Positions 37,001 to 51,600 of a stretch of DNA of 64,000 bases are shown here, piece by piece. Within the stretch, counting starts at the first letter, position 1. The number at the start of each line of letters is the position of its first letter. This DNA is from Mesocentrotus franciscanus. Taxonomy: Eukaryota > Echinodermata > Echinoidea > Camarodonta > Strongylocentrotidae. The notes under the pieces are model-generated. The model worked only from the letters and a program-made list of their open reading frames with translations. It searched no databases and had not been told where the DNA came from. The stretch covers positions 32,987,216 through 33,051,215 of the forward strand of contig CP137674.1 in assembly GCA_037976565.1 (NCBI GenBank). Direction: 5' to 3'. Made by a program: the position numbers and the translations under genes.

Positions 37001-40000
37001 TTCAATATGCATTCGATATCGACACTTTATAGCTTGAGTTGCAGAATAATAAGACAAATAATTTAGTTTCAAGCAGAATTTTGTTCACATTGCTTACGAG
37101 TCAGAAGTTTTCCCTTATCATCAATCAAGTCATTTATACATCTGATGCCTTTTTATACCAAGATTTAAAAAATACAGATTTTGTCCAATTTGTATTGAGC
37201 TATTTCTCCACAACGGATAAGTCAACCAATCATCTCCCTCTGCACGACTCAACATAGACAGAGCGTGAAATACATGTCTCCAAAAACTGCAAAAAAGGAT
37301 TAGCAACTTCATGAGACAATGCCGAAAAATATCACACTACTACAAATGTTTTTTTTTTAATGATTGCATTAAATGATTAACATCATTACATATTCCTAAA
37401 ACCATTCTTCGAAAAGATGTTAACTTTAGTGACATTTTAAAAAACTCGATATCTTGCATTTTAAGTCCCCCTTCTTCATATGTGCCAACAACCTGTTTCC
37501 TACTAATTTTATCTGGCTTATTCTTCCATATAAGGTTAAAGAACTTAACTTTTATGGTTTTTATTAACTTAGCTGAATGATTGATTAATGCCTTACAAAA
37601 AGGGACTAGCACGTCGACTTGGTTTTGAACCCGGATCTCCCGGTTATGTGACTGCTCTACCACGGAGCCATCACTCCTTAAATCAGTATTCAAATCATTT
37701 TGAAATAAAATCTAATTTCAATCATAATACCATACAAATCATTGAATTATTGCTCATATATCACATTTTGATGAAATATTCATATTTCAGGATTCTTCTA
37801 AGTCATGCAAAATGTTCAATGTTTTCCTGATAAATCGAACTATGTCACGTGTCACAAGTTCAAATGGCTAATGTCAAATAATGGGACAATACTATTGTTG
37901 AAAGCCAAATTGATGTAGAATGCTGAAAGCCATCAAGTTTCCATTCTTGATAGCAGGAATATGATGTTGATCGTTATTTCATAAGAAATCAGGAAAATGT
38001 GGAGAGGTGTTAATTTTTAGCCTCTTACGCGGTACGTCATGCCACTGTATCACGTTTTTGCTTCACATAGTTTTATGTATGAAAGAGAAAAACACTGAAC
38101 TAAGGTTTTCTTCACGAAACAAATCTCTCATATCCCAAAGTCGACCAATCAAATTCATGCCACTAAAAACATGTTTTCTGAACGAACATCTTTTGCTCAC
38201 ATTTATTTATGATAATGCCATAATATGCTATTCTAATATTTTTCCTAGACTCCAGTTTTTTTCAAGGAATGAATGAAAGATCCCTAGCTACATGCCAAAA
38301 CTACCATTTCAATGTATTTATAAAATCAGTCACAGGCACTTCATATTGATTTACCAGAAGATACAATGTTCTTTTTTTCTTCTCCAAAGACACTCGAGTC
38401 ATGATGTAGTGGACCTTTATGTCATAAATATTTTTAGTAGCTCTGTGGGATTTATGATGTGCTTAAATTTAAGTTTTATTATAGGCCTATAATATATATA
38501 AATTAATCACTTTCCAGGTATACCAACTGGAATTCTGATTTATTCCACGTTTCCAAACCTTACTGTGCTGTGATGATGTCTGGAGCTATTTCGACACATG
38601 GACGATGGAATCGACGAACATGCACATCACCACTACGACATATCTGCCAAATACCTATCGGTAGGTATTTCAAGTCGTTTTGCATATGCACCATGTTTAG
38701 TCTAGTTCTGAAGGAGCGTGTAAAATAACATTGTGCTAAATTATTCTAGATGATTATTGGCAGACTGTTCTTGATCCAAAATATGTGTGTGTGTATTGGG
38801 TTTTTACAGACGTGAATCAATCAGATATGATTATTTACGTCTGGGGACCGACCTTTAACGTCACCATATAAAATATATATAATCGAATTTCTTTTAATGT
38901 TTTCCACCCTGTTGTTATCTACGGTGAGTAAAATTAAATAATTTTTAAAGTAAGAAACAGAGAGAGAGAGAGAGAGAGAGAGATAAACCCAATGCAACCA
39001 TCTTAAAAATCAATAATGAAAACAAAAATTAATGAAACCAATTATACGCAATGGTAATTATTAATAACAATAATAACAATAATGACGAACAAATAATCCT
39101 AAAAGTGATACCAATACAGTTATATCAAAAAGCCTTTTTAATTTTATGTAACGGTCGATCGCATTTTCCTTTTTAATACACTATTTTGAGGATCGTCAGC
39201 TATCATCCCTGCTCTAGACGGGGACTCATTTCTGTAACCATCTATATTATTAATAAATAATAAGAGCCAAAAAAAGAATCGAATTATTCATTTTGTTGCA
39301 GTGTTTAATAGCTCTACTTAATTTACCCAGATTGCTGAACAATAATGAGTAATGTGAAGAAAAAAATATCCAACTTTATCATTTCGATCATGTTCTTGAA
39401 GCCATGACGTTTTTGGTTCATATTTATTTCAAAGAGTATGTTTACTTAAATTACCCCATCATGCCCATGCTAAAAGAAGATTATCATGCTTTCCGGGGGG
39501 GGGGATCCCAACCATAGAGTATAAAACACACTTGCTTACATTAGTTTTTATCACCTGACGAAGTGTTGCAGCGGTGCACGAAACGTCGTGATCTTTTAGA
39601 TCCCTTATTGATCACATTGCGAGACAAACGAATATCACTAGCGATATTATTTTCGATATAATGTTCTCATTATAACTTTTAAAATAATTACTCGATAAGT
39701 TATTCAATAAGATTATGAATATGTATTTCATATAATTTATTACAAATGTTGAAATACATTTTTGAAATGAAATACTTGGGACATGAAATCCAGCAAACCA
39801 TAATAATGGTTTGCTGGATGATTTTCAGACGTATAAAAATAAAATTCCAGGTAGAATCTAAATAAAGAGTGGTCGATGTAAATTAAAGAGATCGTCTATG
39901 TCTACAACGATGTCCGAGACGATATATAAAATAATATAAAATATATCTAAAATGACTCAATTGTAAATTTTTGGAAAAAAATGTACGACTCATGAGGGTT

Positions 40001-42337
40001 TGTTCTCTATAAAGGATATATAATGATATGCTTTCCATAATATATTTTCAGTAGTGCCCCAAGGGAGGAAGCAGAAACAATAAAAACAGAAGTTAGTGAT
40101 ATTTTTGTACACGACAAACGGGAGAGTAGTCCGCGTCTACGTCACAATCCAAGGACCAAATTGCCAGTTTGAGACACGCACTTATTTAGTGATCTCGCTT
40201 TTCAAAAATTCATAAATTTCTTATCATTGGTTCGATTAATTTCAAACTGTCACCATTCTGTTTATCTTTGTTTGTGTGCTATCGTACAATTGAACTTATT
40301 AGCTCGATCGCCCTTTAATGATATGTACTGTGCATAAATACAATGCCAAGCGCTATAAAATTATTGCATTGTTATACTTGATAACGGGCAATCTATAATG
40401 CTCTTTGTCATTATGGATTTGATAGTCTATCCAACATTTTAATTAAATTTAATTAAACTAAAGTTCAGTAGCTGTAATCTCTAATATTTTTTTATTTAAT
40501 GTTATAAAAACAGACGATGGCTGTAGATGGCAAGAGCTCGGTGAATCTCAGTATCTCATCAAGTTCACACCCCGTGCAACACCAAGTGCTGCCAGGGAAA
40601 CATGTCAAAGTTATGGCGGTGATTTGGCTATCATCAAGACAGCCGAAGTCAACGTAAGTAAGCTGACACATTTTTATGCAGTATTCACACAGTCAAGGTG
40701 ATTAAGATAACGCAGGAAACTAAAACATACGGCATAGGGCAAACTACATGTACCTATAGAGTTTTAATCTGTGCACCCCCGATGGAGAGACCGCACCCTA
40801 TTCTCAGAAAATGATGTATGTTGTCGTTTTCAGGTGGTTCGTGGGGGTAGATAGGCATGTGGACATGTCTCTATAAAAATGGCATTTGAAATATGTTTTC
40901 ATTCGCAAAATGCCTATTGTATATCGAATAATAACTGTGAACGCAGTGTTTTACTGAATTATGCGGCAGAATCGAATGAAAGTAAATACATTGCTGTGCA
41001 AAAAACATACAAAACAAAACGAAAAAGGTCATCCCATTTTTTTTAAACTGTCAACCCCATAATTTACTGCTCCATTTTGCTGACAGGCATTTCTCAAAAA
41101 GCTACTAATTCCATGTACATCATGTGATCAATATTTTTGTTACTGGTTCGGGCTACAAAGGAGGGGCAAAGGAAATGAAAATGAGTTACCACATACTCAT
41201 GCAAATTCAAATTGTCATTTGTTACGCCATGTTAGTTTTATATCATTATTAACAACCGGGAGGTCGTGGGTTCGAACCCCGGCCGCGTCATACCAAAAGA
41301 CGTTAAAAGATGGGAGTTGCTGCTACCTTGTTTGGCGTTCAATAATAAGGGGATGGCGCTGCTCAGTGGCTGCCGGGCTCACGATCAATTGGGCAAAAAT
41401 AATTTCCATTTTCGGTTTAATAAAATTTGGAGTGGACTTTAAAAATATATTATTATTATTATATTATTATTACTTCAATTGTGTAATTGCCCTTTTAACT
41501 GATATGAGTCGTTAAACCACAAATTAATTCAATTGTAAATGGTATACTAAAAATCATGTGTTTTAACATTCACGTCGAATCATGCACACATCGTTACTAT
41601 TCCCATCACGCTCAATCTTTATAATAAAGATCAATTAAACTTACAAGGGCTTATAATGACTTATTTATTCAATAAATATCGAAATATTTCTCATTTATTT
41701 TCCTTTTAATACAGGCATTTCTCAAAGAGCTACTACCTCCATGTTCATGTCGTTCATATTTTTGTTACTGGTTCGGGCTATGGAGGAGTGGCAAGGGGAA
41801 TTTCACCTGGCTGGATGGAACTACACTCGAGTATGTTCTTCAAAATTTGTTTACTCTGTCAAGATCCGTCAAGATAAAAGATTACATGTTAATGAACACC
41901 TATGTATGTCTAAATTTAATCTGTAGTTACAATTCTCCTCAAAACACTTTTCATTTAAATGTATCCAGTGTCCATTAAAAATAGTAAATACTTTATCAGC
42001 ATACTTTGTGATATCTATGTTAAAAATGGATATCAAGAAGATGGAATATAAAAAGATCGATCGGCTCTGCACTACAAGATCATGGCGTTACGACCAGATT
42101 TCTGCTCTATTTCTGTGCATGCTATATACTTATAATTTTCTGTAGCATGTGTATCTAAGGGAGGAGGAGGGGGGTGAGGTTATTGTGAATAAAGATTTAA
42201 ATTCAAATTCAGTTTAATGATGGAGATCCGCACCTCCTTGATTATTCTCAATATTACACGAAAAGGAAATACCAATAATATTTATAATAATGAAAATAAT
42301 ACAAATAATTTTAATGATAATGATGATGATGATGATG

Positions 42338-42368
<31 letters not shown>

Positions 42369-42474
42369 CAATAATAATAATAATGATGATGATAATAATA
42401 ATAATTATAACAATACTATACTACTACTATTACTGCTGCCACTACTGCTGCCACTACTGCTACCACTACTTCTT

Positions 42475-42534
<60 letters not shown>

Positions 42535-42540
42535 CTACTC

Positions 42541-42579
<39 letters not shown>

Positions 42580-42593
42580 GTCTACTACTACTT

Positions 42594-42653
<60 letters not shown>

Positions 42654-45600
42654 TTACTACTACTACTACTACTACTCCTCCTATTATTATTATTATTGTT
42701 ATTAATGATCATAATAATTATAATAACGATCGTAATGCAAACTTAATTTATAAAGTGTTTTTCCTCCAAGGTATAATGATTGGTTAACTACCACGGAACC
42801 AAATAATCGTGACTCCTGGGGTTGTCTTGGTCTACGTGATGGCCCATCATGGTATGATGGGGGTCAACAGCAATATTTGCCGTACATTTGTGAGCGTACA
42901 CGAGGTATAAATTTTTGGTGATCCAATATTAAACGTGTTCTGGCGACAGTTGCTCCGGGCTATATTTCAACAAAAGTAATGTCTTAGGATCGTACTAAAA
43001 CTCGGGATTTAAGTTAGGGTTAGGGTTAGGATCGGGATTAGCGTTAGTGTAAGAAATTGAGCGCAGAGCAATTTTCGCTGGGGCATGGATCATACTAGTT
43101 ATATTTTAAATTGTTTTCAGAAATTTTGAAGGTTGCACCACCTCCTAAACGAAATCAGTTATTGTTCAAAACAAAAGAAAGTATTCCCTATTTTGGAACA
43201 CCATCTTGAGCTGTTGCAGAACTTTGCTTTTGCAATTTTGTTTACAAAGATATCACTGCCATTGTTTGTTTCAAAATCACAATCTTGTTTTTAAATCTTG
43301 TGCATTCTTACACCGACGAAATAAACAGTTCAGATAGTGGGTGAATAATTTCCCTCTAAGAAATGACAACAAAATACAATCGTTCCCTGTTTTCATACAT
43401 ACTTGGAGAACAAAAACAACTTAGTTATTATCACAATTTTATCATCACGATATAATACACTCTCAAATTTGATTACAGTATTTGATGGAAGCAGTGAAGC
43501 ATCATTTGGAGGTCTTGATTATTTTACCTCTCCTTCATGGCTAGCTCGGTCTTTCTCAAATGCACGGACCTACTGTCAGTATCATGGAGCTGATTTGGCA
43601 CTCATCAAATCACACGATATCAACGTATGTTCAATTATATTTACTTCTTTTCATTCAGCTATCAATTATCAAAATGTTGTGTCATTACAAATATTCAAAT
43701 TCTGTTGTTATATTAGTATTTTTTTTTTTACAGCTGGGAATATATCATAGCTATTGGGATGGTTTGGTATGTTGGAAATAATATTTTATAAAGTAATATC
43801 ATGATTGAATAACGTATGTGACTTAATAGGCAAACCTGTTCTTCATGAATGCGGGATGAAATCGGAAGCAAATGCCAATTTAAACAATTCCAAAAAGAGT
43901 GATTTGTAGTTGACAGCGGAGGTAATATAACAGTCATGTAAACACTGTCACCCCAAATTCCCAATTCCTTAGGCTTGAAGCTTTACAATGTCTTTCAAAA
44001 ATGATTATTTTCTAACGACGTCGCTATTTCAAGCACGTTGATACCATTTATATAGAAACTCGATTCTTTCTTTTATTCAGATTTGTGAATAGTTTAATGA
44101 TTATATTTCGAATATTCTAATTATTGTTTGTATTAAAAGCACCATAACGACGAACACTCCTGTTAGACTTAGAGTAGCTTCAAGCAGCTTCAAATATTAT
44201 TTTTACCTCAAATATAATTTACTGAAACGCCCAAAGGGTTTGAATTCTTTAGTTACCACCTTTTGGGTTCACAGCAGGCGATTGATTTGGATTGATTTTA
44301 TTATCACACTCAACCCAGGTGATGTAAATGGGTACCTGGCAGGAATTAATTATTTGAAATGCTAGAGCGCCGTAATGCCAGCACAGCTAAAGCCAGGGTA
44401 ATAATCTCCAAGTTTGGAAGCGCTTAGTGATTGTAATAAGCGCTATATAAAAACTGAGTATTATTATTATTATCATTCGTACTTTTTTTTAAATTTAATT
44501 TTAATTATGCAAATTTGAAAACATGAAAAGCAAATGTAGTTTATGAGGTGACATTTTTTCCCCTTCACAACAGACCTTTCTTCATGTCAGGAGTTTGCCA
44601 TATTCGGGATTAAGTTACCATGTATTTTTTGGTTTGACTGACCAAGCTGATGAAGGCACGTTTACATGGATCGACGGAACACCTTTACGGTAGGATTAAT
44701 AAATATAGAATGCAAACTTAGTCGTTTCTACTTTGAAATGACTGCTAAGCTCAAAAGTACTTATATTTCTCCTTAATTATATAATCTGTAAAATGTTCAT
44801 CTCATTATATGTACATGTAGGTTGAGATAAGTGACCCCCAAAAAAAAAGACAGTAAGAAAAACGAACAATTCACGGACATTTTTCAATGTAACTAGATAA
44901 TTATAAATTTATGAAATCTTTTTTTCTAAATTTTTTCTTTATCTCACTTTGATCGCTATCTTATGTTTTGATGATATTATTGCATTATTGTTCAAGTGCA
45001 TATATATATTTTTTTAATCCGCATCAAAAAGTCAAATTTTCAAATGAGCAATCGAAATATGGGTAAAACAGCAGTGCATAACATTGCTTTCCGAATACAT
45101 TAATAATAAATTCTTTCTCGAGTTAGATTGAAAAGTATTGTGGGGCAGCTTGCTTTTTGATTGGGGAGTACACTCTAAAAACAATCTAGTCAGATTTGAA
45201 TAGATTACCGTATCAGAGGGATACTTACTAGAATCTAGTCATTTTTTTAATAGAATCTAGTAAGTGTCCCTCTGATACGGTAATCTATTCAAATCTGACT
45301 AGATTGTTTTAGAGTGTATAATATTATGGATATTTCGGCTCAACAGTCCAGTTGAGAGACTAAAACTTAAAAAGTCAAGAAGTAAGACAGTGCATATATA
45401 TGTATATGATATGGGTTATTACGCTTCAATTGTCAGAATTCAGATTGCACATCTGCCAATACAATGCAAAAAACAAAACCAAAAATCTAAAAACAAAAAA
45501 AAATAAAAACTATTACCCCTACCCCCTAAAAGAAAACTAAAAAAACACAACAACAACAACAACATATTTTAAAAAGAACCTTTCTTACGTATAATCGTTT

Positions 45601-48600
45601 GTTTGCTCCAGCATGTGTTTGTTTTCCATTCCCCTTTATTCAATACACACAGATATTCTGCATGGAGGTCTCCTGAACCCAATGGCGGATATAATCAAAA
45701 TTGTGCCTCTCTACTACCTTCTAAATCAAACATGGGATGGGTTGATGTTCCATGCAATGACAAACGACCCTTCATATGTGAACGCTATCAGGGTAAGTCA
45801 CAAGATCAATTATGTATGATCGTTTCCGTTTCTTTGACGAAAAATGGTTTGCTTTATTTCAAATTGCTTAGGGTTGTATTCGGTAAAACTGTGGCACTTA
45901 ATCCACTGTTGTCGACGTGGAAAAGACTCAAGCATTTCAATTCTCCTCTAGTGCATTGTTTTGTTTGCCCTTGTGGATAAGTCACCAAAGTATGCGTCTA
46001 TCTAGTGGCTATAGGGGTTTGCATCATCGCAAAGGTCGCAAAGATCTCGATGAAACTTATAAGCTAGTGAGCGAAGCTAAGAGAGATTTCATCAAAGTTT
46101 CAACCCCTTGAAAGCGCTAAAATTCTATTAAGTCATGTAAAATTACGAGATCATGACAACAAAATAATTGTGCGAGGATGCAAAGCGAGTTGGCTTTACA
46201 AAGTTGTTTTTCTTCCGCATTTCACAACCTTTCAAAAGTCTTATACATCTTATCCTACATGCTACATGATAATCCCTGCTGCATCGTTACCGTCCTTTGG
46301 CAAGACATTAATATTCGTTTGCCACGCTCGACCCACGTCTAGTAAGTGGGTACTTGGTAGGATTTATCTATTGAATGCACTGAGCGCTGGGAACTACGGT
46401 TAAAAGCGGGATTAATGATACCCAAATTATTTGGAAGTAGCATTTTTTAAATAATAATGTGACATTCATCGCATTCATAGCAATGTAGATGAAAGTGCCA
46501 TGCCGGAGAGTGAATCCATGATCTTCTCATCTCTATTCACGTGTTTTATTAGTATGACTATGATAAATGCAATGACACGTAATGGTTTGAAATTTTCTCT
46601 TCTTCCTGTCTCAAAACACGATGAACATCTAATAATGACAATCATCTTCTTATACTCAATAATTTATGTAGATGTTCCTGAATATGAGTGGAGTCGCCTT
46701 GATGGAACCCTGTACTATATATCTCAATCCTCGATGACGTCATACTCGTTTGCTAGAAAGTTCTGCCAGGCTCACGGAGGTGATCTTGCCCAGCCTAAAA
46801 CAGAAGAAATCAATGTAAGGACGCATAGTCATATTAACAAGTTTAATTACAAGTATGGAACGTATAAATAAAACGCGATAAAATGTTAAACGGGCTTTAA
46901 TCTAGTGATTGTGTGAGCAAAGAAATATAAAATAGAAACAATGAAAGTAATATATTCAAAGAGAAATAAAGAATCTTTCAGGCTATGTAAAAACATTCGG
47001 AAAAGGGTTATAGAGTAGTATGATATCATTGTGATGAGCAAATTATTAGGAAACAAAATTATATCTTATTTCAACTAGTTCAATTTTCAATGATGTCATA
47101 TACGTGTCTGAAGATGTCAGTGTCTGAAGATGAGGTTGCCAAGTTCATTACTTCCTCTTCTTCCACAACATGTGAACTTGACACTGTCCCAACTTCATTT
47201 ATGACAAAATTTCTAGTATAATTATTACCATTTATGACACAGGTTATTAATGATTCTTTCATGACTGGTTCTTTCCCAGAAAGTTTCAGGCATGCAAATG
47301 TTATACCTAGACTGAAGGGTTCAGCTGCTGATGTTGAAGATCTGAAAAGTTATCGTCCGATTGCAAACTTGAGATTTTTTGGCAAACTCTTAGAAAGAAT
47401 AGCGTCATTTCAGCTTCATCAGTACTTGAACACATTCAGTTTATATGCAAAGTCACAATCTGGTTACCGCTCGTTTCACAGCGTTGAAACCGCTCTTTTG
47501 GGAGTACCGGATGACATCCTTTTATCTCTCGACAAAGGAGAAGAAGTCATCCTTGTGCTGCTAGACTTTTCATGCGCGTTTGATACAATTAAGCATGACG
47601 TCTTGCTGCAACGTTTGAGACTTCGTTTTGGTATAAGTGGTCAAGCACTTGCTTGGATAGAGTCCTATCTATCTAGCGCACTCACACTGTAGTGATTAGA
47701 AATGAGCGGTCATCCACATAAATCATCTCTCAAGGGGTCCCACAAGGGTCCGTATTAGGCTCAATCTTATTTACTTTCTATACATCTCCATTAGAAGACA
47801 TTATTGACACCCACAAGATTCAGAAGATGTTCTATGCAGATGACACACAATTGTACATTTCATTTAAGAGAAATTGCGATGTTGATGTCACTGCACAAAT
47901 ATCAGAATGTGTACAATCAATCAAAGAGACGAAAGAGTGGTCTCAAGTAAATTGTTTAAAGCTCAATGATACTAAGACCGAGTTTCTTCATCTTTCTTCG
48001 CGCCATAGATCAAGCAATCTCCTATCAATATTGAACATAAATGGCACTCTAGTTCATGCAACTAAATCATGCAGAAATATAGGTGTTATTTTTTATGATA
48101 AGTTCACACTTGAAAATTTTGTCTCACAAAAATGTCGCTCAGCATCATCCGGATTACACAAAATAGGTAAAATTCGATTTTTTTTAGACAGATCAACCAC
48201 TGAATGATTAATTCATGCTTTTGTTATGTGCCATTTTGATTTCTGTAATAGTTTTCTTTCTGGTCTCCCTTCTTCTCAAATTCAAAGACTACGACTCCTT
48301 CAAATTTCTGCAGCGCGACTTGTTACACGCACAAAGAAACATGAATCAATAACTCCAGTCTTAAGAGATCTACATTGGTTGCCCATCAAGTCTCGTATCC
48401 AGTTTAAAGTACTTCTATTAACCTACCAATGTTTACATAAACTAGCTCCTTTTTATCTTACTGAATTGCTAACTCCATATAAACCAGATAGAATGCTACG
48501 TTCCAGTTCCAAGTCCCTGCTTTGTGTTCCACAAACCATGACAAAGTCATATGGGGAAAGGTCTTTTTCATATGCAGCCGCTTTTGTGTGGAACAAGTTG

Positions 48601-51600
48601 CCTGAACAACTGAAAAGTATAGGATCCTATAAAACCTTTATCGATTCTCTGAAGACATATCTCTTCACCACTTCATAAATAATCAGAATCATGAACCCAT
48701 TGCATTTTTCTTTTCTTTTCTTAAAGTGCATAAAGACATGCAATTTTGCCTATGTGTTATGCGCTATATAAAAATGTTTAATTATTATTATTATTATACT
48801 AAATAGTATATACTTATTAATAAAGTTATCCCACTATCACGATCATGGCACATTAGAAATAATCATCGGCAATTTTTTTATATTTCTGATATATTCTCTC
48901 AACGCATTCACCAGCTGCATCTCATTAAGCTAGCTGGAGGTAACTCGTATTGGTTTGGACTCGATGATATCAATCAAGAGGGCACGTTCCAATGGATTGA
49001 TGGCACTCTACTCGACAATAATGTGTATGTGTTAACTGTATTGTTCATACACATACACAACAATATCTCACATACCCTACTCATGACAAATTGTAATCAT
49101 ATCATGTTGCAGACAGAATGCAATAGGTAGAAACTAGTATGTAACTTTAATAACATGATTATCTGATATACAAGTTGATGTTCATCAAGCTTAGGATGGG
49201 TTTTCCAAATGATTGATGGCAACCCCACCCCCGAACAATTGAAAATAATAAATTTGTCTAACTTTCCATGTTTTCTTTTATGCGGACCTCATAGAGTACC
49301 GAAGCTGTGACGTCATAAAAATCTATTTTTGGAATTTCTCAATTTTGTCTTCATTTTCCTAAAGAGCATCAAAAATAATGTCCAAATGTCGAAAACCAAT
49401 TGAATATGTTATGAACCAGAGCAATATAACACTGCTGAGTTCCCATAAGGAATCTTTTTATTCAGATGGTCATATCTCAGCCAATACTGAACCTATTCAA
49501 TTGGTTTTCGACATTTGGACATTATTTTTGGTGGTCTTTCGGAAAATGAAGAAAAAATTGAGAAATTCCAAAAATAGATTTTTTGATGACGTCACACTTT
49601 ACCACTCTATGGAGCCTAAAATGGAAGCCCTGATCATGATTTGAAAGAAAAACATAAATATTTATATTTATATTTTAATTAATATACATTTTAACTGAAG
49701 CTCGAATCAAACCGCTGACATAACGCTTTCAACCTTTCATGATTATGCCCTTTAAAGTAAACATTTATGTTATTAATACTGTGATAATACGTTGCTGTTT
49801 GGAACATATTTTACCTTTCCAGATTTCCTGCTTGGTCGAACGTTGATGCAACCCTATTTCAGAATGAAAGATGTGTTCATCAGCAAGTTAATAATGGATG
49901 GAGAAAACTACGATGTACATCCTACCTCAGGTTCGCATGTGAAAAACCACCGAGTGAGTATTGGCATTATATTTATATCATCTATATTCAGGGGTGCTCC
50001 TTTATGATAGTCCAGGCTCAAATGATGCCCGTTCCACCTTATTACATTGAATTTTAAATGCCACAAACGAAACAATATATCGATTAACGACATTCTAATA
50101 TTTTGTAACTACTGTTTTAAATCCATAGTTGATTTCCACTTTAAACAGAATATCCCCCATTGTAATCCTTGCTTGTATCTTTATTTCAAGGCAAAACAGG
50201 GAATCATATGAAATATATAATCTGCCTATCAAACATTTCTAGTTATTTAGGCTTTATCTACAGTCGATAACTCGAGGGAAACGTGATTTCATACAGTATC
50301 ATATATCATTTAGATTGTGTTTCCTATTAATTTGTATACCATTCAGTTTTAGAAGTGGAAGTAACTTTGTTTAAAATATATGTATGAATATTGATTTGTA
50401 TGTATCACCAAGGACCAAATGTTATCATAAGATACGAAATGTAAGGTTGAAGTGGGAGATAAGTCATTGCCTTGGCAACGTTATGTATATTCCCCCTTAT
50501 ATTACTCTAACGAAGATGCTGGGCGGACACTTATCACTTTAAAAATATAATAATTTTCTCATAGGTCCGCGACCAATCTTGCCTGTACGTCTAATGGCAG
50601 CTACTTCATCCCCCTACGGAGGAGGTCTGGTGAATGCCTCATTTCTCTGTCTACTCGGCTCAGAGAACGAAGAGATTCTCACATTGTCCACCAGAAGACT
50701 CGTCCGTTTGACCGAGCCTATAACTCCCGATAGTTACACAGCTCCAGGAGACAGCAATAATGTATCATCTGTGGCATTACGGCAGACTCTTCCAGCTACT
50801 ATGGAGGGCTTGGGATTTTTCGAATGTTCTTCAGTGACAGCCAGTAGAATGACATCTGTTCCTCTTGGCATTCTTCTTTCTACCCGTACGTATATAGGAT
50901 AACACATATGTATTTACGATTATATACAGCACAAATTCATCAAAATGTTAATATTTTTATTCGGGAACTGTTCTAAATACGTTGAAATTCAATACACTCC
51001 TAAAGATACCATAAATGATAATACTTTACAAATATTATTCCCTGTTACTTGTTAATACCTTTTAGTCAATGACAATGTAAAAATGACGAAGGATACATGG
51101 AGTCAGAGGGAGAGTAAGAGAAAGAATATGAAAGGAGCGATGACGAAATTTTACTGAATCAGAAAAATAAGTTTGAAATGTGAGGTGTTGTCGATTTTCC
51201 TTTCTTATGCTTAATAGGTCAATTCCAACCCAGTGATGGTCGGTTTACAAAGACAATACACAATGGAGATGATATCACACTCAGTGTGATGAGCACGACA
51301 GAGATGGTAGGTGAACACGGGATAAGATGGCGGAAATTCACTGATGTAGAGTGGGCTAATTCACTCATTGGAATGAGTTCCAACAATCTATCACACACAA
51401 TTCAATCTGCATCTGTCTCAGACGCCGGTGTGTATGTGACGTATATGGATGGAACGTTTGAACAACATCAATTCAGCTTCATAAGACTCATCGTAAAGGG
51501 TTCGATTTTTCTTTTCCTTACATATTGAAAATATATCGTTGCATATTGGTCGCAAGGATGCCAATTCACAGAAACTTGTTTTCCTTGTGGTCTGTAGCTA

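Noticed and set aside
39540..39610. CACCTGACGAAGTG...GAAACGTCGTG, reminiscent of retroelement 3' sequence
   Set aside because: The stretch is short and no coding remnant or boundary could be shown.
42217..42712. Frames of poly-Leu, poly-Tyr, poly-Ser and poly-Val
   Set aside because: Triplet microsatellite read on both strands.
43010..43045. TTAGGG-like words suggesting an interstitial telomere repeat
   Set aside because: Only a few degenerate units of GTTAGGGTTAGGG, too short to mean more.
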